DNA of 46,874 bases, taken from positions 1 to 46,874 of the forward strand of contig NZ_JPOQ01000044.1 of assembly GCF_000735045.1 (NCBI RefSeq), in the 5' to 3' direction. The notes beneath the pieces are model-generated. The model was given only the letters and a program-made list of their open reading frames with translations, searched no databases and had not been told where the DNA came from. Position 1 is the stretch's first letter; every line of letters begins with the position of its first letter. This DNA comes from Ferrovum myxofaciens. Lineage in GTDB: Bacteria > Pseudomonadota > Gammaproteobacteria > Burkholderiales > Ferrovaceae. This document shows, piece after piece, positions 19,117 to 25,740 of the stretch. A program made the position numbers and the translations under genes.

Positions 19117-19171
19117 TACCGGAAGGTAAATAACCTTCGGGTATTGATTTATAGTTTACCCTAAGGTAAAC
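19117..19171. promoter_or_regulatory. Three-operator switch region between repressor and Cro
   Basis: Three dyads are packed here: TACCGGAAGGTA (19117-19128), AACCTTCGGGTA (19132-19143) and the long perfect GTTTACCCTAAGGTAAAC (19154-19171). They are spaced like lambda OR and share the half site TACC with a four-base centre. They occupy the whole divergent promoter region, so they should set both repressor and Cro expression. Confidence 0.75.
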
Positions 19172-19203
19172 TCGCGTTGTTTCTAATCACGGGAAGATTT
19201 TTT

Positions 19204-19470
19204 ATGAAACCCATCCTCCTCGCATATCTACGCACGCTATCAGTATCTCAGAAAGACGAACTTGCACACGCTTGTAACACATCAATAGGATATATCCGTA
19301 AAGCCTGTAGCAAGGGGCAACTGCTAAGTCCGGAACGATGCGTGTTAATTGAGCAAATAAGTCAAGGGGTTGTAACACGAAAGGATCTGCGCCCTGACGA
19401 TTGGCATTTGATATGGCCCGAAAAAAAACAGGATTGGTCAATGCCCTTAACTCAAGGATCCACAAACTGA
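19204..19470 (+). CDS. Cro/YdaS-like HTH protein
   Basis: This 88-residue DNA-binding protein has a single HTH (QKDELAHACNTSIGYIRKACS, shown in part by its helix spacing) and the characteristic tail VVTRKDLRPDDWHLIWPE of Cro/YdaS proteins. It is divergent from the CI-like repressor and starts the rightward operon of the element. GGGAAG lies upstream of ATG 19204. The expected role is to repress the repressor gene and to time early genes. Confidence 0.8.
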   Translation: MKPILLAYLRTLSVSQKDELAHACNTSIGYIRKACSKGQLLSPERCVLIEQISQGVVTRKDLRPDDWHLIWPEKKQDWSMPLTQGSTN

Positions 19471-19492
19471 AAATTCCCTCAAGGGGGGTTGT

Positions 19493-20329
19493 ATGAGCAT
19501 TGCAATCATGACTGAGGTGTGGAAAACAACTTTACCTTTGGCAAGAAAGATGGTGCTTCTGGCTCTGGCGGATAACGCAAATGACCAGGGGGAGTGTTAT
19601 CCGTCGATCAGCATGATTGGTTCAAAGTGCTCCCTGAAAGAACGGGCCGTTTACGACTGTTTGAAACAACTTGAGGTCGATGGTTTTTTAATGCGGCTAT
19701 CGAGATCGGGGAGAAGTAGCGTCTATCGAATTACCGCTCCTCCCAACTGGCCAACCCCTGCATTTAATGCACCCCTGCATAATATGCATCCCTTTCCTGT
19801 GGATAAGTCACCCCCTACCCCTGCACAATATGCACCCATAACCATCACTGAACCATCACTTAACCAAAAGCGCAGCAAAGCACCTGTGGATAACTTTTCT
19901 CCAGTCGCGGATGCTGCCGACGAAAACCCCGCCGCGCTTTTGTCTGTTGCCACAGAAAATCTTGTCTCAAACCTGGTGGCACTGGGCGTGAAAATCACCA
20001 CCCACGATCCGCTTGCCAGGGACTGGATTGAACGAGGCGTGACAGCTCAGATTGCACGCTGGGCAGTGGCTATCGCCCGGCAACGCAAACCGAAAGGTTC
20101 AATTCCGCCGCGCTATTTGCACCCAATCATCGAAGAAATCATGACCAGCCCTGGCGTATCAGGCATTCAGCGAGGGCCACCGGGTTGGTGGAACAACGAG
20201 GCCGGGACCTTGGCCATGGGCCAGACCCTTGGGGTTATTCCGCTACGGGGGGAATCGATGCCGGAGTTTCGATCACGGATTCAGATCGAAATCGAAAAGC
20301 TGAAAAAACAAACACAACGGAGGGCATGA
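19493..20329 (+). CDS. Phage/plasmid-type replication or helix-turn-helix protein
   Basis: The 278-residue protein opens with an HTH_36-type winged helix (MVLLALADNANDQGECYPSI and LKERAVYDCLKQLEVDGFL), as in phage O-like replication proteins and some plasmid Rep proteins. A Pro-rich linker follows, then a C-terminal region with RYLHPIIEEIM and PPGWWNNEAG. No helicase or polymerase motif is seen. It follows cro and precedes parB with a start/stop overlap, so it probably initiates replication of the excised element. An origin would be expected inside or next to the gene; I did not find clear iterons. Confidence 0.6.
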   Translation: MSIAIMTEVWKTTLPLARKMVLLALADNANDQGECYPSISMIGSKCSLKERAVYDCLKQLEVDGFLMRLSRSGRSSVYRITAPPNWPTPAFNAPLHNMHPFPVDKSPPTPAQYAPITITEPSLNQKRSKAPVDNFSPVADAADENPAALLSVATENLVSNLVALGVKITTHDPLARDWIERGVTAQIARWAVAIARQRKPKGSIPPRYLHPIIEEIMTSPGVSGIQRGPPGWWNNEAGTLAMGQTLGVIPLRGESMPEFRSRIQIEIEKLKKQTQRRA

Positions 20330-21285
20330 TGGAACTGATTGGCTTTGAAAACGAGCGCATAGCCGCTGACAGTGAACGCGAATTTCAAAAAACTCCCATT
20401 GATCGGATCCGGTCGGACAAATCACAACCTCGTCGCAATTTTGACGAGGAAGCCCTGGAAGACCTGGCGAAATCGATGGACATGGTTGGCCAGTTACAGC
20501 CCATCGGGATACGCCGTTCAGGTTCGGACTGGATGATTGTCTATGGCGAACGCCGGTTGCGGGCGGCCCATCGGTTGGGATGGGCAATGATCAATGCGAT
20601 TGTCTACAATCTCCCGGCGCATAACATGGCCGTGGTGCTTCAGGCGTGTGAAAACCTGCACCGGATTGATCTTGGGCTGAACGAGTACGTCGAAGTCGTC
20701 CTGCGTCTGAAAGAGGCTGGAATGGAACCGGGAAGTATCAGCCGGGCCTTGTCGAAGAACGAACGATGGGTAGGCAACCTGCTGTCGATTGCCCGGGACC
20801 CCTTGGCACGGGCGTTGATCGAGGGGGGGCGGCTGAATAGCGCAGATGCCTGGGAACGCTTCAAGAACTTACAGCCAGAAGCGCGGAAAATCGTTCTGGA
20901 TTCGACAGAACCGATCACCTGGCCTCGATGTGAATCTGCCAAACAGCAGGTACAAAAATTGGCAGGTAAACGCCAGTCAAGCATCCCTTTACCACCCGTG
21001 GACAAACAGGATTGTCAGACTTCGGTTGAATTCGTGGAGACAGCGGAAAAAGATTTTCCAGAGATGAAAATGGTCATGGCTTCAGGCGTGAAGAATCCCC
21101 AGGCACGGAGCGGGCGTGCTCCCGTGAACAGCGAAGAAACGGGTTTTCTCATTCAACTGCCGGTTCGGATTTGCGAGAAACTTATTCCGGGGTCTGGGGA
21201 GAAAGTGGCACAAGGATCACGGCTGAGTGATTTGCAGAAAAACTTTGTTCAGGTGATTGAGGAGTTGGTCGATGCTCACTGCTGA
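20329..21285 (+). CDS. parB: ParB-family partition / nuclease-domain protein
   Basis: This 318-residue protein has the ParB N-terminal domain: IRSDKSQPRRNFDEEAL, then IVYGERRLRAAHRLGW with the GERR motif, and QACENLHRIDLGLNE. A helical DNA-binding middle follows (SISRALSKNERWVGNLLS) and a variable tail. No parA partner is present. GGAGG is five bases before ATG 20329; the preceding codon is also ATG. In plasmids and phage-plasmids ParB marks centromere sites. A lone ParB in an integrated element may instead act in copy control or transcription. Confidence 0.8.
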   Translation: MELIGFENERIAADSEREFQKTPIDRIRSDKSQPRRNFDEEALEDLAKSMDMVGQLQPIGIRRSGSDWMIVYGERRLRAAHRLGWAMINAIVYNLPAHNMAVVLQACENLHRIDLGLNEYVEVVLRLKEAGMEPGSISRALSKNERWVGNLLSIARDPLARALIEGGRLNSADAWERFKNLQPEARKIVLDSTEPITWPRCESAKQQVQKLAGKRQSSIPLPPVDKQDCQTSVEFVETAEKDFPEMKMVMASGVKNPQARSGRAPVNSEETGFLIQLPVRICEKLIPGSGEKVAQGSRLSDLQKNFVQVIEELVDAHC

Positions 21286-21787
21286 TGAACTGTTTCAGGA
21301 ATTGCGGGGTGAGGCCCATAAGTTTTCCAGGTGTTGCATCTTGCCGGTTGAGGATATCCGGCAGGAGCTATACCTCATGTGCATTGAAGTTACGACCGGA
21401 AAAAGTCTGTACAACCCGATCCTGGGAACTGTTCGGGAATACATCATGGGGAGGCTATGGGGTCTCGTGCGCCGCTGGCGCGAATCGGACCCGCTTCCGG
21501 ATGAAGTGGAAGGAGATGCCATGGCCCCGAATTATCTTCGGGTTCAATCGGTGGAACAGCAACTGATTGATCGTCTGGATCGGGAGGAAAGGGAATATGC
21601 TCTCAATGGTCATGGCAAGAGCAAGCCCGACAAGCCCCAGACATCCATCCATATCGTCTGCAATGTCCTGTCCCGACGGGATGCTGCAAAGTTCCTGGGC
21701 ATTACGAGAGAAGCAGTTCGGCAGCGAGTCCACAGGGAAGAAAAACACCTAAACAGGAGTCAAAACACGACTTATGTGGAATTGTAG
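21272..21787 (+). CDS. Sigma-70 region-4-like HTH protein
   Basis: This 171-residue protein has a helical N-terminal half (LPVEDIRQELYLMCIEV, REYIMGRLWGLVRRWRE) resembling sigma region 2 spacing. Its C-terminal HTH (SRRDAAKFLGITREAVRQRV) resembles sigma region 4 or a transposase-type HTH. It overlaps the end of parB by 14 bases and ends the operon. A role as an element-encoded sigma-like late-gene activator is inference. No target promoter is obvious in the window. Confidence 0.5.
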   Translation: MLTADELFQELRGEAHKFSRCCILPVEDIRQELYLMCIEVTTGKSLYNPILGTVREYIMGRLWGLVRRWRESDPLPDEVEGDAMAPNYLRVQSVEQQLIDRLDREEREYALNGHGKSKPDKPQTSIHIVCNVLSRRDAAKFLGITREAVRQRVHREEKHLNRSQNTTYVEL

Positions 21788-21878
21788 AGGGTGGATAAAG
21801 CTTGGTTCCACAAGTATGCATAACACCACTGACAATCTCTCACGGCCTCGCCAGCCATGGTTCTGGATATCGGCAATT

Positions 21879-21897
21879 TATGGCAGAAACTGCCATA
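21879..21897. promoter_or_regulatory. Palindrome upstream of the parD remnant
   Basis: TATGGCAG-AAA-CTGCCATA is a perfect 8-bp dyad about 40 bases before the parD start. Antitoxins of this class autoregulate through such dyads, so this is probably the operator of the former toxin-antitoxin operon. Confidence 0.5.
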
Positions 21898-21936
21898 ATG
21901 TTATTCACATCCCCCCCTGCGGCCTGGGAGAAAACT

Positions 21937-22020
21937 ATGTCGATAAACATCTCATTACCCATCGAACTAGAAGTGCGTGTTCGTCAGAAGGTTGAGCCGG
22001 GTCTGTACGATTCCGCCTGA
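21937..22020 (+). pseudogene. parD: ParD-type antitoxin fragment
   Basis: The 27-codon frame encodes MSINISLPIELEVRVRQKVE and ends after GLYDSA. This is the beta-strand and first helix of a ParD/CopG ribbon-helix-helix antitoxin, normally 80-90 residues. GGGAGAA lies before the ATG, so the start region is intact. After the TGA the sequence does not continue as ParD in any frame, and no ParE toxin follows. The gene was cut, probably where dispersed-repeat DNA begins to the right. It marks the right side of the integrated element. Confidence 0.7.
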
Positions 22021-22563
22021 GGTTGGGCGGACTTTTTTTTGCTCGAACGAGGCTGATTCATGGCCCGTCCTAGTTGGAATTCGACTTTTGAGCCAGACCT
22101 TAAAAAAATTCAATTGGTTGGGTTTGTTGCTGAAATGGCAACTCTGAACCTATTGCGGTCACACGTACACCCAGATATGCTGTCATTTGAACGACTGCTG
22201 CACTTCGAAACCGGTCGGAAGGCCAATTCACACTGCTCGGCCTGAGCCGATGTTGACGGCGTGCTTCTGATCGGTCGGCAGTGCGCCGGTTTCCCGCCGT
22301 TCGGCCTACGAGCCCGTTGAACGGCAGTTTCGTTTTCCACCGAGCTCACACATCGCGCCCTTTGCTGACGGTCGGGTTTCTCCGTCTGCTCCGGCTTGAC
22401 CGACTTCAGTTGATTGAACCTCGACCGGGCAATCGAATCCGCCTTCGGGTCGCACGCGATTTCGAATGGTTACCCGGCCCCATCTCCCTCTCCGATCACC
22501 ATCGCGGTGGGAGATTTATTGGCTGAAATCGTCAAAAATTAGATGGGTACTTAGAATCGACTA
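22021..22563. other. Intergenic debris with dispersed repeat
   Basis: No gene can be supported here. Open frames exist on both strands but have no ribosome binding sites and coincide with the dispersed repeat at 22153. A run of eight T follows GGACT near 22031 and may be part of a decayed terminator after parD. GATCACCATCGCGGTGG near 22494 is an imperfect dyad. Confidence 0.5.
22153..22243. repeat. Dispersed repeat type A, copy 1
   Basis: This 91-base block matches 25513-25603 in the same orientation at 80 of 91 positions without gaps. The two ends (first 14 and last 21 bases) are almost or fully identical. The copies bracket the tetR/SDR-hydrolase cassette. It encodes no recognisable protein. 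Confidence 0.85.
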
Positions 22564-22593
22564 TTGCAAATAATATATAGACTGGTCTATAAT
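22564..22593 (+). promoter_or_regulatory. tetR promoter with TetR operator in the spacer
   Basis: A -35 TTGCAA (22564-22569) and a perfect -10 TATAAT (22588-22593) are 18 bases apart. The palindrome TAGACTGGTCTA (22578-22589) overlaps the spacer and the -10. Transcription should begin at or next to the ATG at 22601, giving a leaderless message; no ribosome binding site is present. The same dyad precedes the downstream gene. Confidence 0.75.
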
Positions 22594-22600
22594 TGTCGTC

Positions 22601-23191
22601 ATGGCTAGAAAGGGCGAACAAACTCGAGAACGGCTGCTCGCTGCCACGCTCAATCTGATCGAGAGGCACGGCTTTCACAATGTCGGTCTGCAACGGATTC
22701 TCAATGAGAGCAGCACCCCCAAGGGATCTTTGTATTTCCACTTTCCTGGTGGCAAGGACCAATTGGTGGCGCAGGCGCTCGCAATGGGATCGCAGGCGAT
22801 TGGGGCGCTGATGCAGCAATGCTTTCAGGCACCCTCGGCAGCCGCGGGCATTGAATTTGTCGCGCGCGAGTTGGAGGGACGGCTGCAAGCGTCGGATTTC
22901 CAAAAAGGCTGCCCGGTGGCCACGGTTGCCTTGGAGGTGGGCGATGAGCATCCAGAAGTGCGTCGTGCTTGCGAACAGGCCTACGCAGACTGGTTGGACG
23001 CCATCGCCACCGCCTTGAAACGGCATGGTGCGACAGCGATACGAGCTCGCGAGGATGCTCTGATGATCCTGTCTTCGATTGAAGGCGCCCTGATTTTGGC
23101 CCGGGCTACTCGCAGCGTTCAGCCTCTCCGAACCATCTGCCGCATGCTGGTAACGCGGCTGCAGGAGGTGCCCGCGATGTCCGATCAATGA
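22601..23191 (+). CDS. TetR/AcrR-family repressor
   Basis: This 196-residue regulator has an N-terminal HTH (ERLLAATLNLIERHGFHNVG, then STPKGSLYFHFPGGKDQL) typical of the LmrA/YxaF-like TetR group, and a C-terminal ligand domain with a Cys in KGCPVATVALEVG. It likely represses itself and the adjacent SDR-hydrolase gene through two copies of TAGACYGGTCTA. Codon use here is more GC-rich than in the neighbouring blocks, suggesting arrival with the enzyme gene as one cassette. The inducer is unknown. Confidence 0.88.
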   Translation: MARKGEQTRERLLAATLNLIERHGFHNVGLQRILNESSTPKGSLYFHFPGGKDQLVAQALAMGSQAIGALMQQCFQAPSAAAGIEFVARELEGRLQASDFQKGCPVATVALEVGDEHPEVRRACEQAYADWLDAIATALKRHGATAIRAREDALMILSSIEGALILARATRSVQPLRTICRMLVTRLQEVPAMSDQ

Positions 23192-23199
23192 GACCTTTT

Positions 23200-23244
23200 T
23201 TGACCAACTAATATATAGACCGGTCTAGTTAATAAATCAGGAGG
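23200..23244 (+). promoter_or_regulatory. SDR-hydrolase promoter, TetR operator and RBS
   Basis: A -35 TTGACC (23200-23205) precedes TAGACCGGTCTA (23216-23227), which overlaps the expected -10 (TCTAGT, 18-base spacer). The upstream nine bases TAATATATA are shared with the tetR operator. AGGAGG at 23239-23244 is a perfect ribosome binding site for ATG 23250. Confidence 0.7.
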
Positions 23245-23249
23245 TATCT

Positions 23250-25034
23250 ATGCTGTCCTTGCAAACCGAACCGAAAACAATACTAGTTACAGGCGCCAAC
23301 GGTTTTATCGGCAAGTGGCTGGTACCGGTTCTGCTCCGGCGCGGACATCGGGTGATCGCCGCCCTACGCGACGTCGCACAGCAGGAAGCCGGCTATCGCA
23401 CTTGGCTGACTCGGCGGGGCCTGCGGGAGCCGGACATCCGCTTCGTGAACCTCAATCTAGAGAACATCATCCGCTTCGAACAGGCGCTGTCGCCAGCCGA
23501 GTCCAGCATCGAAGTCGTGTTCCATTTGGCGGCGGCCTTTGCCTGGAACCTGGCGCCAACTCAAGCACAACGCATCAACGTCGACGCCAGTGAGTCCTTG
23601 GTGCGCTGGGCTGCGCGTCTTCCTTTGCTGCAGCGCTTCGTCTGGATCGGCGGTTACCGAATTGCCGCCGACGAACCAGGCGACGAAACCGCATGGTACC
23701 GGCGGCTGGGCGGATATGAAGCCTCTAAGCGCATCGCTCACCGGCACCTAATCGCCGAATGCACCCGCTTACGGCTACCATGGACCGCCCTCAACCCGGC
23801 GGCGGTAATTGGCGACAGCCAAGACGGCGAAACCACCCAGTACCTCGGAATCGGCGAGATGGTCGAGCAACTCTTTCACGGCCGGTTGCCTGCCCTGCCC
23901 GGCAATCCCGATACTTTCATACCGCTGTGCCACGTCGACTATGTTGCGGAATTCGCGGCCCGAATACTCGACTATGCGGAGTCCGCCAACCGCCAGTACT
24001 GGCTGCTGGACCCGGACACCCCCCGACTCCACGACTTGTTGCGCCTGGTGGGCAGCATTCTGGGCGTGCCCGTGCCACAGCGTTTTGTCTCGACCGGCGT
24101 GTTGAAACGGCTGCCTGCCGCCTTGCTTCCCGGAGCCAAGGAGACCTTGAGCTTCCTGGCGGAAGACCGCTACGACACCGTTCCCGCACAGGTCTTGGCG
24201 CAGCGCATGGGAATCGATGGACTGATCAAGACGCGCAACCTGGCGCCTTGGATTGCCAAATTGGTCAGCGCCGACTTCGGTTCCGGCGCGTATCGATCAA
24301 ATCCCGTAGGCCATGAACCTGCCCAAGCAGGATTCGAACGGGGGCAATGGGTCAAGCGCCTGCCCGGCGACGGCACCCCCATTGTCTATTTGCACGGCCT
24401 ACCCCTTAATGGCGACAGCTGGGATGCCGTTCGCAGCCACCTAGACAATCCCGCCATCATCCCGGACCTACCGGGGATGGGACGCTCGGGAACGGTGGAA
24501 GCCATCGGTCAAGCCTGGCTGGATCGGCTGGTGACCGAGCCTGCCGTTCTGGTGGGCCACTCGCTGGGTGCGGGCATTGCTTTGGCATTTGCGCGCCGCC
24601 ACCCGGACAAGGTCAAGGCCTTGGTGCTGGTGTCACCTTTCTTCCTGCAGGCACGACCGCCAATGCTGCTGCGGGTGTCTTCACTGGGCAGGCTGCTTTT
24701 TCGCCTTCTGCCGAAGACGACCTTCGCTCACCAGATACATCCCGATGGTCTAAACCACGTATCGATCGCCAGCGCCTTCACGTCGCTGGAACGCCCGTCC
24801 GTGCGTGTCCAGACGTTCACCCGCCTGGCGCAAGCGAGCGGCGAGTCGGAACGCGCACGCTTCCGCCAATGGCTATCGGAACTGAAACAAATACCGATCC
24901 ATTTGATCGTAGGCGCGCAGGATCCCTTGTTGCATCTCTGGAACGGCCCAGTCACGGTTATTGCCGATACCGGTCACAATCCCCAGTTGACACACCCGGA
25001 GCGGATAGCGGAGGTCGTCGCCAGAGTAGCCTAG
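23250..25034 (+). CDS. Fusion of extended SDR and alpha/beta-hydrolase
   Basis: The 594-residue product joins two enzymes. Residues 1-340 are an extended short-chain dehydrogenase/epimerase with the NAD(P) motif VTGANGFIGKWL (GxxGxxG, 15-21) and active-site YEASK (Tyr156, Lys160). The usual upstream Ser is not evident; that strand reads VWIGGYR. Residues 375-594 are an alpha/beta-hydrolase with oxyanion HGLPLNG, nucleophile GHSLG (Ser438), Asp558 in GAQDP and His576 in DTGHNPQ. There is no signal peptide. Oxidation or reduction followed by ester or lactone cleavage on one molecule is a reasonable inference. The fusion is in frame and both halves look intact. Confidence 0.85.
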   Translation: MLSLQTEPKTILVTGANGFIGKWLVPVLLRRGHRVIAALRDVAQQEAGYRTWLTRRGLREPDIRFVNLNLENIIRFEQALSPAESSIEVVFHLAAAFAWNLAPTQAQRINVDASESLVRWAARLPLLQRFVWIGGYRIAADEPGDETAWYRRLGGYEASKRIAHRHLIAECTRLRLPWTALNPAAVIGDSQDGETTQYLGIGEMVEQLFHGRLPALPGNPDTFIPLCHVDYVAEFAARILDYAESANRQYWLLDPDTPRLHDLLRLVGSILGVPVPQRFVSTGVLKRLPAALLPGAKETLSFLAEDRYDTVPAQVLAQRMGIDGLIKTRNLAPWIAKLVSADFGSGAYRSNPVGHEPAQAGFERGQWVKRLPGDGTPIVYLHGLPLNGDSWDAVRSHLDNPAIIPDLPGMGRSGTVEAIGQAWLDRLVTEPAVLVGHSLGAGIALAFARRHPDKVKALVLVSPFFLQARPPMLLRVSSLGRLLFRLLPKTTFAHQIHPDGLNHVSIASAFTSLERPSVRVQTFTRLAQASGESERARFRQWLSELKQIPIHLIVGAQDPLLHLWNGPVTVIADTGHNPQLTHPERIAEVVARVA

Positions 25035-25365
25035 TCATTCGTGCTGCCCACTGCCTCCGCCGCGACATGGCCTTCAAGCCAACTGCTGAACTCCGTGGCA
25101 ACGGGGTCGTTCGTCATGTTCGACCATCCTAGAATATGAGTTGGCAATTATCAGAAGAGCAAGAGGTTCTGTTAGTTGGCGCATGCCCCTATCGACTACG
25201 CATTGCTCGTTGAGGTTACAGCGGCAGAAATCGGATCTGCGGACAGCGCAGGGTCGAGTGTATGAGTTCATTAGGTGGGGAAACTCACCCTCAACGGCTT
25301 GGCGGTACCACGGTCTGCTGACTGTCAGATCGTTGTCGTTCGTTCGGCTCAGGCCCAAAGACCGG

Positions 25366-25470
25366 AATGGCCGACCTCCAGTCCGTGGGTTGACGCGCCA
25401 AGCGTCCGCTCAACTCGGATACCTGCCTTTGAACCCATGACTGTTCATCCGTCAGCAATGAGGCGGTAGC
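25366..25470. repeat. Dispersed repeat type B, copy 1
   Basis: This 105-base block aligns without gaps to 33195-33299 in the same orientation at about 85 of 105 positions. Read on the minus strand, both copies translate into similar peptides (VQRxVSELSGxLAR core), so the family may derive from a coding sequence. The two copies bracket the UvrA-like operon. Confidence 0.85.
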
Positions 25471-25512
25471 CGTCTGTGGAATTGCGAAGGGCACCGACAG
25501 CAGAGAACCTGA

Positions 25513-25603
25513 TTGCGGTCACACGTCCACCCAACTGCGCTGTCATTTGAACGGCTGCTGTACTTCGGAACCTGCCTGAAGGCCAATTCACACTGCTCGG
25601 CCT
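25513..25603. repeat. Dispersed repeat type A, copy 2
   Basis: Same orientation and 80 of 91 positions identical to 22153-22243. It lies 42 bases after the type B repeat, so the two may be parts of one larger element of which 22153 keeps only one part. Confidence 0.85.
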
Positions 25604-25740
25604 TGCCGACGTTCAACTCTATTCAAAACACCGTCCGCTCCAACTTGCAAAGCAGCCCTCGGACGTGCTTACGAAAGCAGCAGCGATTCAATCCAAACTG
25701 ATAGTACGCATGCAAATCCGGACGGAGTTAAATTCAGGCG

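Larger units (their letters stand above)
25035..25740. other. Repeat-rich gap between cargo blocks
   Basis: No gene is supported in these 706 bases. Two dispersed repeats occupy 25366-25470 and 25513-25603. The rest shows no promoter or RNA I recognise. Short frames on either strand arise from the repeats and lack ribosome binding sites. Confidence 0.6.

Noticed and set aside
22060-22245. Open frame within dispersed repeat type A
   Set aside because: The second repeat copy does not keep a convincing coding pattern, and no start signal is present.
16781-22560. Second attachment site (repeat of the tRNA-His 3' end) for the integrated element
   Set aside because: I looked for a copy of the GGGTTCGAGCCCC region to the right of the element and did not see one in the window, so the right boundary is undefined.
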